A stretch of DNA of 64,000 nucleotides from Liriodendron chinense. Its lineage: Eukaryota > Streptophyta > Magnoliopsida > Magnoliales > Magnoliaceae. The notes beneath the pieces are model-generated. The model was not told the DNA's origin. It saw nothing but the letters and a program-made list of their open reading frames with translations, and made no database searches. Positions 1-14,166 of the stretch are shown in pieces. A program made the translations under genes and the position numbers. The stretch covers positions 186,001 through 250,000 of the forward strand of contig ML058387.1 in the NCBI GenBank assembly GCA_003013855.2. Reading direction: 5' to 3'. The stretch's first letter is position 1. Each line of letters opens with the position of its first letter.

Positions 1-322
1 TCTCTCTTGTTTCACCCAATTTACTAGTGCGTCTAATCATTTCTTGGCATTCATGTGAGTGATGCCCAGATGCAAACATTGAAACATCTGAACCTACTTT
101 GCTCTTGGTTGATATTAGGGGTATCCTCAGCAATATATTTATATTGAACTCCTTCCCCGGGGCTAGGTTTTGGTAGGTTAGAGGGTATCCATCTCCTTGT
201 TATGCACGAAATTAGTGGTACTTCCACAATCTCTCACAAACTTCCATTTTATCCAACTGAACTTTCTTAGTTTGGAACATGCTTTCCAAGGTTTCCTGGT
301 TCTTAACTTCATACAGGTTGGA

Positions 323-852
323 TGCAAATTGCCTGTGCATCTGGCCATGGGAAGTTCATGTGGTTGGAAGCTATATGGGGCCCACAGAGATGCTCGTGAC
401 AAATCCACTGTCTATCAGTTTCTCATGACCACAATAGGACAGGAGTCCAAAAATCAGGCTGATTCAAATCTCAAGTGGACCATACCACATGAAACAGCGG
501 GGATTGAACACCCACCATTGGAAACTTTGTGGGGGCCACAGAAGTTTTGTATCAGGATGATATTTGTGCCTACAGTTTATCTCTGTGGTAGTAAACCTAT
601 GAACGGTTTGGATCGCATATAAACATCGTGGTCGGCTCCGGGAAGATTTCATTGGTGGACGTCTCCGTTCTCACTGTTTCATGTGGTGTGGCCCACTCAA
701 GTTTTAGATGTATCTGATTTTTAGATTCCTGATGTATTGTGGTTTTGCAAAACTGATGGACAGAGTAGATTTGTCATGGGCATCTCTGTGGGGGCACCAC
801 ATAGCTTCAGACCACAGGAAGTTTTGGCCAGGTCCACAGGCAATTTGCTTCC
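323..852. mobile_element. GGGCCCAC foldback element, copy A
   Basis: The ends are inverted: GCAAATTGCCTGTG at the left, CACAGGCAATTTGC at the right. Shared family blocks inside are the ACCATACCACATGAAACAG, CACAGAAGTTTTG and TGGTGTGGCCCACT boxes, present in opposite orientation in the two halves. It has no coding potential. It belongs to the same subfamily as the copy at 26.85-27.48 kb. Confidence 0.7.
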
Positions 853-1113
853 ATGCAGATCATTGCTGCTTGCTGCCATATGGTAGATTTGCAGAAGTTT
901 TACATTGGACTGCGCACCCAACCTTTCTCTTTTACCCAGGCTTTTGGAATTAGCCATGAAAAAGACACATTCACACCACTCACATGCAAACATGATCCCA
1001 TCCAGCATTGACCCCCAACACAACTATCACATGAGCACAAGCAGTCAAAGTAGGGTCATGGAGGGACAGTTGCTAGGAAAGTTGCTAAGCACATGGCACC
1101 CATGCAGATGAAA

Positions 1114-1299
1114 GGTCGAGTAGTTTGCAATGATGCTATCCCTATCGTGATGAAATTTTCAAAATTTACTGGAGCGGTCGAGAAGTTTGCAATGATGCTC
1201 TCCCTATCATGATGAAACTTTCAAAATTTACCGGAGCGCTCTGGTAGTTTGCAATGATGCTATCCTTATCTTGATGAAATTTTCAAAATTTACCGGAGG
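1114..1299. repeat. Tandem repeat, three units of 62 bp
   Basis: Three units start at 1114, 1176 and 1238. Each contains TTTGCAATGATGCT, then CCTATC.TGATGAAA, TTCAAAATTTAC and GGAG. They differ by a few substitutions and have no coding frame. They lie upstream of the first visible APC4 exon, probably in an intron. Confidence 0.8.
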
Positions 1300-1929
1300 C
1301 TCGTTGAATATATTGCTGGAGTGTGCATACTGGTCAGAATTCTAGTACCATTTATGCAGCCAAAAATTGAAATGGGTTGCTATATTGAAAAATATTCAAA
1401 ATGGCACATGAAAAAGTGAAAACCGACACACTATCCAATGTACTGCATCCTTTAAACAGAAAAATACTGCAACATTCCCCTTACAAACAAAAGAAGTAAA
1501 GAAGAACATCAACCAACAGATGCACGGATTTTGTTTGTTTGTGCCCCAGAAACAGTTAGGTCAGAACAAAAACTGGTTTTGTTGTGCCATGAAATACATT
1601 TTGTGGATGTTTCAATTGTCCCTTGGTATGGGGATTGATTGTGGTGGGAGAAGGGGGTTGTAAAAGGGTTCTACCCAACTCTAGCAGTAATTAAGACTCA
1701 TCTAATGGTAGGCGTTTTATTTCTATAATCTGATTTTATAGATTAAATGCTTTATCATTTCCATAATGATGAAGGATGGTGGAAATAGGTGTAAGCTTAA
1801 TTTTTGTTGGTTCAATGGAATGTGTTATGGATTAAGGTAATTGCTCTTTTAATTGTTTTTGTGTGAGTTTAAACGATTTTTATGTTCTTGGCTGATTCCT
1901 TACATAAGTGTCCTTTTACTGTTTTACAG

Positions 1930-4900
1930 AGATACGGCCCAAAGGGTTGAAGAACTTTATAGATTTGGAGGCTTTTCAGATACTGAATACCTGCGAAGAA
2001 CTTTAGCCAAGGAATTTGAGCAGATGGAATATAGGTAATTCTATTCATTGCAAAGCTCCAAAAAATTCTAGCATGATATACATTTTTGTATGCAAAGAAA
2101 TATGTAGATAGATGCTGATGAGAAGGTGATGGCAATAGAGAAATTGTGAGAACTACAGACATTGTTAAAGCGTTTTTGTTCAACTTGGTCTTTATTTGGT
2201 TAGTAAATCTTATCGAATCTTTTGCTGGCACATTGAGGGACGATGGAAGCAATTGGTTGCCATTTAGTTCTTTGGAATGTGTACTGGTTTTTAAGTAAAT
2301 CTTATCGACTCTTTCACTGGCACATTGAGGGATGATGGAAAGTGGTAATAACATTTCGCCAACTGGTTGCCATTTAGTTCTTCGGAATGTGTACTGGTTT
2401 TTAAGCAGGCTAGGAAAGGTACCATGACGTTAAGTAGTTAAATAAATATTGGAGAACGTCACAATGGGTAAACTTTATGAATACTACTAAGCATCTAAGG
2501 TGAAATTGTTTGACATTGAATATATATAGGTTATTTTAGTACATTGGAAAAAACGCATATGCATGTGGAATTCAGAAAAGGATGCTAAGGTTTTTGTTGA
2601 CTAGGCACTTGAATTCATAACTTTTGCCTTATCTTAGCATGGGAAATGAAGAATAAACAAGATAACGTCACTGAAATCCTTAAGTCAAAAGATCTACAAG
2701 AATGTGGTAAAACGGTTGGTTTTTAGTTGCCAACCTAAGGGAATCATCTTTGATTGTGCAGTCATTCTGCGAATATCAATCTTGCATAAATTTTGTTATA
2801 GTACTTTCACCTATAACAGGGTCCAACTTCATAATTTTCTTCTCTCAAGAACTGTGGTATGATAATCTCCAAGTGATTTTCTCTTTGTTGCACAAGTGAG
2901 GAGATTTTCCTGCATCTGCTGAGTCCCTGTGATTATTCTTGAGGTATTTGGAATTAGCTGGGTGCTCCCTTCCTCAGTTAGGGAGTTTATTTGCAATTGG
3001 TCAGCGAATGTGTGGGGCTCTTTAGGAAGAAAAAGGAAGATGGTGCTTTTATGCGGCTTCTGGTGTTTATGATTAGAGATGAACAACAGGATTTTCTCCA
3101 GGAAAGCATTGGGAAGACTGGTAAAAAGGTCTGTAAAATGGTCATGAGCTGGGACACCTTGGTGTCTGATTTCAGGGTTTCTCTGCGGACTGGATAATCA
3201 ATAATTGGCAAGTCTGTGTCCCTTTGTGGTGTGACTAGTGCCCATTGCCTTACCCCCTGTGGATCTTCAAAACAAATTTTGACAGGTGTTCTCTGGGGAA
3301 TCCCGGTTCAATGGGAGTCGACAGCGTTGTGCGGGATTACAGGGGGGAAATAATATTGGAGTTTTCTGGACTCAGTGGAATTTCTGATTGAAATGCAGCT
3401 GAAGCAGCTGTGGTGCTTCAAGCATTTAAGATGATCTTAGTTTTCAACCTGTCTGGTAGTGATTAATGGGGATTCAAAAAATGTGATTGCTTGGGCCAAA
3501 GGTGGCCCATTTCCCCAGAGATGTGGAGACATTATTGAGGTTGGGGACTTAGGTTCTCTGTATTCTGTTTCTTTCAATCTCATCCCCAGTGAGGCAAATG
3601 AAGAGGCGGATCAGCAAGTAAAAGGGGTGCTGTGAGCAGTGGGATTCAGATTTTGGACAAGTGCATAAATTCAGGATGATCATTTAAGGATTGGACAGGC
3701 GAATGAGGTGCTTTGGTGTGTTTCTTAGTTTGGTTTGGGTGGTGCTTCAAAGCACTTGGTATTATTTTGTATCAGTATTCCCCCTTGGGTGGGCTGTGCC
3801 ATTTCTCTTTCTTCTCTCGCTTAAATAAATTCCATTGACCATAAAAAACTGCTTTGGCGCATCGTTTGTAATGTTTATAGCAATACAGTTAATTGAAAAA
3901 AAAAGAAAAAAGAAAAGAAAAAAAGAAAAACAGATTTACAGCATTATACATTAGGGCTTCATATTGTCAAATCACTATGATAGGGATTTGTAAATGATTC
4001 CAGATATTTAATTAACAAGAGATACCAGTAAGTTCTTCCAACTGTCCTCCCTTGTTTGTTTCTCGGTATTATTTAATGTTATAATAAGTATCCAGCATAT
4101 GATGGAGTAAGGATTCTTCTTATATATGTTTCTCTGCAGAAGTTACTTGGTTCATCAGGTGCTGTATGGTGTTCTATGATTACTCCCTTTTATGGCTCCC
4201 TTAAACTGTAAAAAGAATTTATAAACTTTTCTTCCAGAAAAGAAGAAGAAAAAGAAAAAAAGAACTATGGTTCACCTTTTACGTATAAAATTGAAGTATT
4301 GGAAGCGACGTGGCATAACTATGTTTTCCCCAGTTTGGATGTGAATGCAAAGAGCATTTTGCGCAATTTGCAGGGTGCACACTTGGGTTCCCAGATAGCC
4401 TCTCTTTTGGGAAGTGTGGAAAGCTAGGAAAGTCTGTCAAACTGGCACTAAATGGTATGTAGGTTACATTTAGCTGCCATCCAAATTTCAGCCAATGGCC
4501 TCGGAGCTCAATGCAAATATTGTAACATCGAAACATAACCTTAACTATTTGAAGAATGTTATCATAGTCTTAGCCCCCTTGAATCTTCATCATGAGTTCA
4601 TTCCATTACTGTATTTCACTGATGTCATTAGCTCTGTTTGTATATCTTTGCTTTAATATTCTGTTGATATCTTGCTTTTAGTTCTTTTTTTATTTTTTTT
4701 ATTTTTTATTTTTTATGTTTCCCTTGGACTGTGGAATCATGTAGGTTTGCAGTTTGAAATTTCAAGCGGTAGGTTTGCAAATCATATGTTTTACTTTTAC
4801 TATTTCAGTGCATTTCCTTGAATTCAGTTTGGTCAGGCATTAATCTACTCTGAATGTGTTTTATTTTAATGGCTCACAATGTCAGTTTCAAGGAGGCTTT

Positions 4901-7900
4901 CTCAATGCCCTTTACAACTATTTCCAAAAAAATACACTGTGAAGATTTGCTGCCTTTGTATCCTTTTTCGTCATCACCAATATATTCTCCCTCATACGTT
5001 CCTACATCAGTGTCATTCTATGAGGTATTTTGTTAATCTTTGGATAGTTTTTATCTTTTTGGTACTTGACATTGATTGGGCTTGAATTGATTTTTTTTTT
5101 TTTTTTTTTCATATAGCGTTCCTTTTGTTATTCTATTTGATTAGTAAAGGAAAATTTTAGTAAGGCTGTGTTTGGTTGCATCAAATATCATGATTAGTCA
5201 GTCTAATTTGGTGCAAAGTATCATGAAATTTCATGATATATGGTGCAACCAAATGCAGTCTCCTGAATAGTTTGCGCGAAGGTGGTAGAGTGGCCGTAAC
5301 GGCCAGCCTTTTGGGCCACAGGGGCCGTTGCAGTCTATAATGGTCAAAATACTTTTTAAAGGAAGAAAATATATTGGCTTTGTATTGGACCGTTACGGCC
5401 CCGTATCGGCCACAGTTTTTACAGGCCCGTTATGGGCCTTTTTTTTTCCTTCCCCCTTCTAGAATGGGCGTTACAGTCCCTTATCTCGAAACAATAAGCT
5501 AATGAGCCTCGAATATCTTTCTTGAAAGTACTAATTACAACACAAGATTTGATTTAAGGTGTAGAGATCTTCAATGTCACGAAAAATGATATAGGTTGGC
5601 ATTATGAGCTTGACAATACAAACTTGATGATGTAAGGTTTTCAGTAGCGGACAGAATGAAAGACTTCCTAATTAGGAAATAGGCGTACTTATATATGCTC
5701 AGTGTGTTGTTATCATATCATGCCAATACTAGCATGGAATACTGCCTGATTACTCGTGAGACGTGGTTTAACACTCTTATTGTTCCTTGGAGTTAGATTG
5801 AAAAGGAGAAGACGGGAGGATATGAGAAAAAGCAAGAGAGTAAGAAGGCCTAGAAGGTGGTGTTGCCCGTAGCCTCTCCTCTTTATTATCATTAGGGCTT
5901 TCCTAATATATTTAAAGTACAAAAATATCCTCCATGTGTAAGTCATTATATAAACCAACTCATATATGCTTAAACTCTATGCTAACAAATCACCCTAAGG
6001 ACTAATAATGAGAATTATAAAATGAAGCAATATAAACCACAGTCTCCATTTGAAGTGGGCCACACGCACAATCATCACCATCTAGTATGGTCCATCAACA
6101 CTCACCCTCAAGCTGGAGTGAGTATATCACGAATACCTGACTTTACGAAGAGATGATCCAAATGAGTGCGACAAAGAGCCTTAGCGAACACATCTGCCAA
6201 CTAATCCCGAGACTTGATGAATGACATGCAAATTTCCTTGTAACTTTTACCTCTGATGAAGTGACAATCAACCTTAATGTGCTTAGTTATCTCGTGATAA
6301 ATAGGAATATTAGCAATATGAGTCGTAGCTTGATCATTAAAATATAGTTTCATGGGAAGATCAATCATAAACCTCAGCCCATTCATCAACATCCTCTGCC
6401 AAACAAGCTCACATGTAGCATGAGCCATTACCCTATACTCTGCCTTTGCACTTTAATGGGCTATTACACCTTGCTTCTTACTTCTCCACATACTAAGTTA
6501 TCTTCTACAAAGGTACAATAGCCTGTAGTAGATCACCTATCAAATGGAGAACCAATCCAGTTTGCATCCTTATACTCTTCTATTTGAAGATGACCATTGT
6601 GGTTATACAGAATACCATGATCAGGAGCTCCCTTAAGTATCTAATATACGAAACACGGTTTTCATATGAGGAACACAGGGAGCTTGCTTAAACTGGTTGA
6701 CCACACTTATAGGAAAAGTGATATCAAGTCGAGTGATCATTAAGTAAATCAATTTTCCAATGAGTCGATGATATCTTCCTAGATCATTAATCAATTTTCC
6801 CTGGTCCATACCAAGCTTTTGATTTTGGTCCATAGGAGTTTTGATTGGTTTGACTCTTGAAAGACTAGTCTCGAAGAGTTGGGAGGATCGGTAAATCTAG
6901 GGTGAGGATCCTCATTATGGTAGTTTTTTGGGCAATTTGGAAAGCGAGAAATGGTTGTTGCTTTAGGAATATTCAAGTCTTGGTTGAGGAGGTTATTAGT
7001 AGAACCTCCTTGTATTTAGACTTGTGGTGTGACTTGGCCAGGATTGTATTCTTTGCTCGTTTTTGCGAGCTTTCTCAATAAATTTTTGTTACCTCTAAAA
7101 AAAAAATAATAATAAATAAATAAATAAATGGACTAGTCTCGACCAATAAATACATCACATAATTTCTTTGTAACAAATTAATGTATACCTTAGATGTTAC
7201 TGTTTCAATACCTAAGAAGTACTGAAAACAGCCCAAGTCCTTTGTGTAAAGGTGTTGCTATAAAAATGTCCTCTAGTTTTGAATACCTGCAACTGACAAT
7301 GATATCATCCATATACACTACCAACACCATGACGCAAGCCTTACTTTGTCTCACAAAGATAGAGTAGTTAGCTTGACTCTGTTTCATTCCATATTCAAAC
7401 ATTACTTTACCAAATTTGTCCAACCAAGCTCTTGAAGATTGGTTTAGTCTATAAATGGACTTCTTAAGATGACACACTTTGTCTGACTTCTCATAAGACA
7501 CAAAGCTAGGCGGTTGCTCCATATAGACTTCTTCAGTGTGATCATATGAAGAAATTCATTCTTTACATCAAATCGGTATAAGGGCTAATGCAAATTTGTG
7601 ACAACCAAAATGATTACTTGCACACAATTAAGCTTTGTCACATAAGTAGGGTTTGAGAATACCTTTAGCGACCAACCGGGCCTTTAAGCGGTTTTTTGAA
7701 CCATTAGAATTGTATCCAACTGTATAACCCCAATCTCATGTTTTTGAGTAGGTAAGTCAGCTAGAGTCCAAGTTTGGTTGTGATAGAGAGCGGCCATCTC
7801 ATCTTCCATATCTTGTTTCTATTCATCATGATTGAGAGCTTTCTAAAAAGAACGAGGAACAAACATAGGTGACAATGACAAAATAAATTTGCAATAAGGA

Positions 7901-10900
7901 GATAAACCGACAAATGAAACAAAATGAGAAATATGATGTTGAGTGGAAGAATGTATACCCTTGTGAAGAGTGACGGGTAAATCATCTTTATTAGATTGTA
8001 AAGAAGGAGATTTATGATTATTTTTGTGAGTATCCCTAATATTACAATAATATCTCTGATATTATCCGTATCTCCAACTCGGCAATGCCGATAACACTGG
8101 TAACGAAACCAATAACATGGGTAGTATCAGAAATTTCAGGTATTGGCGATATATCGATAAGTATCACCGATGTATCATTATCGCCTATATTTTCGACTGT
8201 GTAAATCCTTGTATAGCCAATGTATTGATATCGCCAATATTTTCTACTGCATAAATTTCAGGTGTCGCTTGTATCGCTGGCGTATTGGTGATATTTCGAT
8301 AATATCGCCAATGTATCGATATTGCCAAAAATTTGTTTATTAAAAAAAAAAAAATCATTTCAAAATGTTTTACGGGCGCATGGCTGTATGCAGTGTTTGC
8401 AATATCGATAATATCGGCCGATATTATTGGTATCGCTGGTCACCGATAAATATCAGCCCAGTAATAACAAAAAAAGAGAGCAGATTCCTTGGTATTGCAC
8501 GATCTATCGTGCGATATCGCTAATATTGCACTTTGTATCGATATCGCACGATATATCGGCAATATATCGTGCTTTTTTCTTTACGTGATTCCAGATATCA
8601 TTGATACCTAGACGATATCGTTCAGGTATCGGTCAGAGATGCCGGAATCTCTATAAACTTGGTTTTTTTTTTTTTTTGGGAGAAAAAACTTGGGGAGGCC
8701 CATTTTTTCTCAATTTTTCCCTATTTTACTATATCAGTCAGACGCACAAGAGTCCCCCATTTTGTAGAAAAAAAATGATTTTTTGTTTGATTTTCTTCTA
8801 GTTTCTCCTCCCTAAAAAAAAAAAAAACCGTTGGGCTTTCGGGGCGCTCCGCCCCGAACCCCGAGCAGGGGCGCGCCACCCCATGCTGGACCTGCGTTCC
8901 GACTCTGCGTAGGGGTCATAGTTTGTTGAGTCCAGTTAACTATTTTCTAGATTTTATTGAATCCTCATATAGATCTAGGCTATATAGAATAGCTTGCATT
9001 GCATTGAACTAGGATAGTCAAAACTGCATTTGTAGGGATACTCATTCAGTTGTATAATCCATAGGTATATTTCTCAACTCTCTTGCTTGTTTTATTTTGT
9101 CAATGCATTGGTTGTATTTACATTAATGTATTGTTACATTTGTATATCTTATGGAATCAATTTAAACAATTGTTGCATCAGTTCAGTTAGATAGCGCATA
9201 GCTTAGGATCCTTTCACAAAGAAACTCCATTATGTGGACTTTTTTTTTTTTTATATACATATTATGATTTAAATGTGTGTATTGAGGTCCATTTTAACAA
9301 TCGCTGAAGTTTCATTGAAAAATTCAATCAATTTCCCAATGTTTCCCCATGTTTCCCAAAGAGTGCGATACATTCCGCGATACAACTAATATTTCCCACT
9401 GATACGCAATATGTATCTGTATCCCAAGGGTGCGAAACGTAACGCGAAACCGATACTGCGAACACTGGTTGTATGATGAAATGCATGTTAGTATGTATGG
9501 ATGGATGGATGGATGCATGCGTGGATGGATTAAGGATGGATGGATGCGTATATATTATGGGATGGTCGGATGGTTGGATGGGTGGATGGGATGGGTGGAT
9601 TGATGGATAGACGGCTAGGTACGTGTGTTTTTTAAGTTTATTTGCTTTTACTTATCTTAGTTATTCTATGGTACCTACATTTGTATTATATAAACTCATT
9701 TTGATTACTAATGGACCGATTTCTTACGACAACACATGTTTTTAGGCCCCTATTAAATGGAAACTTATTATGTATGCATTCTTTTTGCATTTTTTTATTC
9801 TTAAATATGCCAATATGTGTATTTTAGCATCTCCTGAAGTTCACTTAAAAATTTTATCGTTTTCCATATGTTTCCTCGCATTTTCAAGTATCAGCGATAT
9901 TATTGACGATATTGATGTTGTTTCCATATCCTTGGCCAGTGAAACTTGTAGCAATACCAATACTTTGAACATTGCTCAGGATGACGATGATATTCAAACA
10001 GACTTTGAGGATTAGTGGAAGCCACAATTGGATGAACTTCATCACCACGTTTAGGACATCTAGAATAGACTTGCAATGGAGGAACTAAACATTGTACAAA
10101 CATTTCTCTTGATGTTTGTTTTTTGTCGGGCAAAATGGGAAGAGTAACAAACATATCTCCAAACTCTGACGTCTTACCGTTTAAAAAAGAAGAAGAGTAC
10201 TTTCAAAGAACATGACATTAACTGAAATGTAACGTTTGCGACAAACAAGATTATCATATTTGTATCCTCATTGGGTACATGAGTATCCAAGAAAGACACA
10301 CTTGATAGCTTTTGGTTCAAAGATGTCAAGAACATGATTTAACTAATATGCGAAACACATACATCCAAACACCTCATGAGGGAGGGAAGTGAATATTATG
10401 ACGCGAAGTGAAAAAAGAAGAAGGTGATTTACTATAGAAAGAGAATAATAAAATGCCACAATAGAAACTATAATCTCCATTTAAAGTGGGCCACATGTGT
10501 AATCATCGTCATCCATCACAGACTGTCAACACCTACCGTGCAAGTTCTGTACTTACAATTGTCTGTTGGTATTAAAGTATCAGATGAGATACCCGTATCT
10601 GTATTGGTGTGCTAGATTTATGGAATGCAGAATCATTTCCCACTCACTGTATCCAGGCATTCTGGTTTATGGACAGCCTTTACAATGCTAAATTTTTTTT
10701 TTTTTTGGGTGGGGGGTGGGGGGAAGGATAGAAAACAAGTATGAAAAGAAAAAGAAAAACTTTGCAATGCTCCTGATTCTTAGCGGTAAATATTCACATC
10801 CTCACTCTTCAATCGTGCTCTGGTTACTCACATAGTTTAACTTCTGGGTTTTGGCTTTATTTCCTTTTCTACTTGGAAATATTTGTCTCTCTCTTTCTAG

Positions 10901-13900
10901 AGCTTTTATCTTTAGCTTGTGATAGTTGCATTTGTATTGTAGGATGTCTTCACTGATTCTTCTACTTATCATGCGCCTGGACATAGCCTTGTGGACTACA
11001 TTTGTTTCAGAATACCTGATGATTCTTCCTCAGATACGTCTAGTAGCATGGGCATAGTGAGGGGGTTTATCCATGATTCAAGTTGTATTGAGAAGGGAAA
11101 AACTTCTTTGGAGGCTGTATTAATATGTATTCCTGATGGATACCAGTGTGTGGACCTAGCCTTCTATAAGGTAAAGATAAAAAAATTTCATGGTACTTTT
11201 CAAAGAGGAATTATATGATCCTTGGAACTATTTTTATGTATTGTATCCTGTCAGTCCATACAAGAGAGGATTTAGTGGTGATGTAGATGCTGATCAGATG
11301 GGTGTCACCATAAATCGACTGAGCCCAAAAATCCCAGACAGGAAGATCCTAGCTCACCAGTCCTTGGCCCTCTTATGTTGAATGTGGAGCATTGTTACTT
11401 TTTCCTAACTGTCTTTCTGCAGGCTACTAACTGAAGGGGGAGGATTGTCCTGTTGGGGGGAGTTTTGGGTTATGATCTATCCATGGTGGGACAGACTAGA
11501 TTACCAAACCATGGGCCCTCTCATACAGGCCCAAGGCCCAAGGCCCAAGGGCACTATGCATATTGTCAGCTTCCAGATCTTATAAAGCCTCACTTTCAAA
11601 TTCCAATTCACCATCTTCAAGGTTGATCTTTTCCACATTGAACCAGGAAAGGCAGATTGTTTTATTACTAAATGAAACAACTACGGCTTTTGAAAGCCCT
11701 GGGAAGGCTTGGTTGATGATTGTGCAGACAAGTGACCTCCCTTTTGTGTCTATTTCAAGATCAGCTAGTCCAAACCTTTGGAAGTTGCATGAACTACAGG
11801 TATTTCTTTAACTAGTCCTTTTTGTTATCTCATACACTTTTCTAAGACAATGAAGTGCTTTTATCTGAAATGCCTCTTTTACTAAAGAAGCTCCTAATTC
11901 ATTGGCCTATCCATTTGTGGGATTATCAGAAACTTAAGTATGAATGTTTATAATCGTTATATCCTTTGATTAAGGGTGTGTTTGGTTGCACAAATATCAC
12001 TAAATTTCATGATGTTTTCAAGATTAATCATTGTAATTTGGTGCAAAATATCATGATATTTCATGATATCTGGTGCAACCAAATGCAGCCTAAATCTTCA
12101 CTAACATGAAACCACAATCTATTTCCTTCCAATATGAAAGCTCTGAATGTGCTAGGCTAAGGCTTTAGTTTGTCATAATACATGATGCATTGTGGAATTC
12201 AGCAAGATATGCCAATGTTTTTTATTTTTATTTTTTTAATGTAGTACAACTCTTTAACGGCCGATACGGGGCTGTAACGGCCGTTACGGACCATATCGTA
12301 ACGGTAACAGTGGTGGCCGTTATGGCCACCGTTACTGTTATGGAACACATTGATCCAAACGTCCGAGGTAGAAGCCTTAATACACTAAAAGGCTACCATT
12401 TCCTAGATTCTTTTTCTTCCGTATCCAGGTCAAAACGAAATGGACAGGGCCCTACATGGAAACAGGACTTGCAACTCGGGCCTTACTTGTGTTATTGCTA
12501 CTTTACCCTGTCATATCTACTCTAATGTGAGAGTCGGACTAGATATAATTATCATCATGTCCATTTCGTTTAGCAGGAAAAATGTTTACCCTCAGAAGTA
12601 CCTACATTCAAGTGATGTTTCCTCTCACATCATGAACAATTACTCTAATATCATCATTGATTGCGTTGTTCCAACTTTTTGGTCACGTTTTTTCTCACAA
12701 TTTTCTTGGCGAAGGTTTGCTGACCAGATGTCCACATGACACCAGCCCTCCTTTACCTGCGCTTGTGACTGATGGTGTGCTGCTATGAGGCGTATTAGAT
12801 AATGTATAATTACTGTTGCAAATGATGAGGCATTTACTGCATCGGTTTCTTGCATCAACTCGGCTTTTTTCTTTTTCTTTTTTATTATTTTTAAAGGATT
12901 CCAAATTTTTTATTCAAGAAGCTAAAAAGATACACCCAGATGACCAGCAGTCATACCGCAACATCAAAGAAAAACACCCTTAAAGAAGACCCGTGGATTG
13001 CCTGATGAACTTGGGCCCATTCAATTTTAACTATAACCACATGAAATGAATTGGCAATGTTGCAAAAGTATCGACTGTTATTTCCTGCCACACTGACCAC
13101 CAAACAACTAGCATCGTGATCTTTCAGACTGAGGACCTGCTCTTGCTGCCTTGAACTTCCTCTTGTGAAGCCTTTAAGAATTGAACCATCTTTTGCGGGC
13201 ATAATTCAATACTCATTAGAGGACTTTCCAGATGTTCCACCATATTTCTAGAGCAAAAGGGCAATATAGAAAAAGTAGGTTGATAGATTCAGTGTCCCTT
13301 AGGCACATGGTAAAGCCATTAGGGTTCAGGGATGTTCATGTTCCTCTTACTCAAATTGTCTGTTGTCAAGATCTTGTTTTTCCTAACCAGCCACACGAAG
13401 GCAAGGACCCGAGTAGGCCCCTATATCTCCAAATATCTCTAAGAGGTTCCAATCCCCCCGATATAACCTTGAAAAGATCGCAATTTAGAAGGATTTGAAC
13501 ATGTGGAGATAGGGAGGCCCCTCGTTTATGCATTTGTTTTGTACCTTTGGCTGCTATGTTTTGTCCTAGCGCTTTTCTTTTTGGATATTTGATAGCATCA
13601 TGTTTGCAAGCAATGCTACCATGCATTGGTCATGTCCTCAATGGTCAAAATTTGCATATCCAGATCCTATTATCATTAAGAATTCTAATTCCAAATCCCA
13701 CGTCACAAGTGTCAAACATAAAACACACATGCGCCAAAATGACACGTGTGTGGGATGTAGGACATTCATAAGATGGCCCCCGCGGCAAATCTTCCTTAAC
13801 CCAAAATTCCAGTTAGTCCATTATGCATGAAGAAAATGAATGATCTGCATTCAACTTGCATGTTCCAGTCATCTAATGAGTGTGCCTACCTGTTTGTGAA

Positions 13901-14089
13901 GACAAGACACAAGCACTTATTGGACTTTTTGACGAACACCCTGTGTTGAGGTGATGACGTCTCCTGTTAGGAGACGTGTAGATGTCTCCTAACAAGGCTC
14001 TCTCCTGTGGGTGTTGTTTACAGAAGGGAGCATAGGTAGAGAGAGGATGTATCTTTTGGGAATTTTTAGGTGAGAGATTTCTCGTGCAG

Positions 14090-14166
<77 letters not shown>

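Larger units (their letters stand above)
5560..10535 (-). mobile_element. Antisense Copia (RE1-type) LTR retrotransposon, deletion derivative
   Basis: On the minus strand, decayed integrase C-terminal (around 10340-10050), reverse transcriptase (7520-7205 and 6836-6633) and RNase H (6600-6120) regions can be read, for example VYMDDIIV (catalytic DD), LGRYHRLIGKLIYL and the ending near SGIRDIL. Stops and shifts are frequent. A direct repeat at about 6010-6105 and 10440-10535, containing CTCCATTT.AAGTGGGCCACA, probably marks the LTRs. Gag, protease and most of integrase are missing between the right LTR edge and integrase. It is interrupted by the LINE at 6875 and the ATATCG element at 8.03-10.0 kb. 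It lies antisense in an APC4 intron. Confidence 0.7.
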
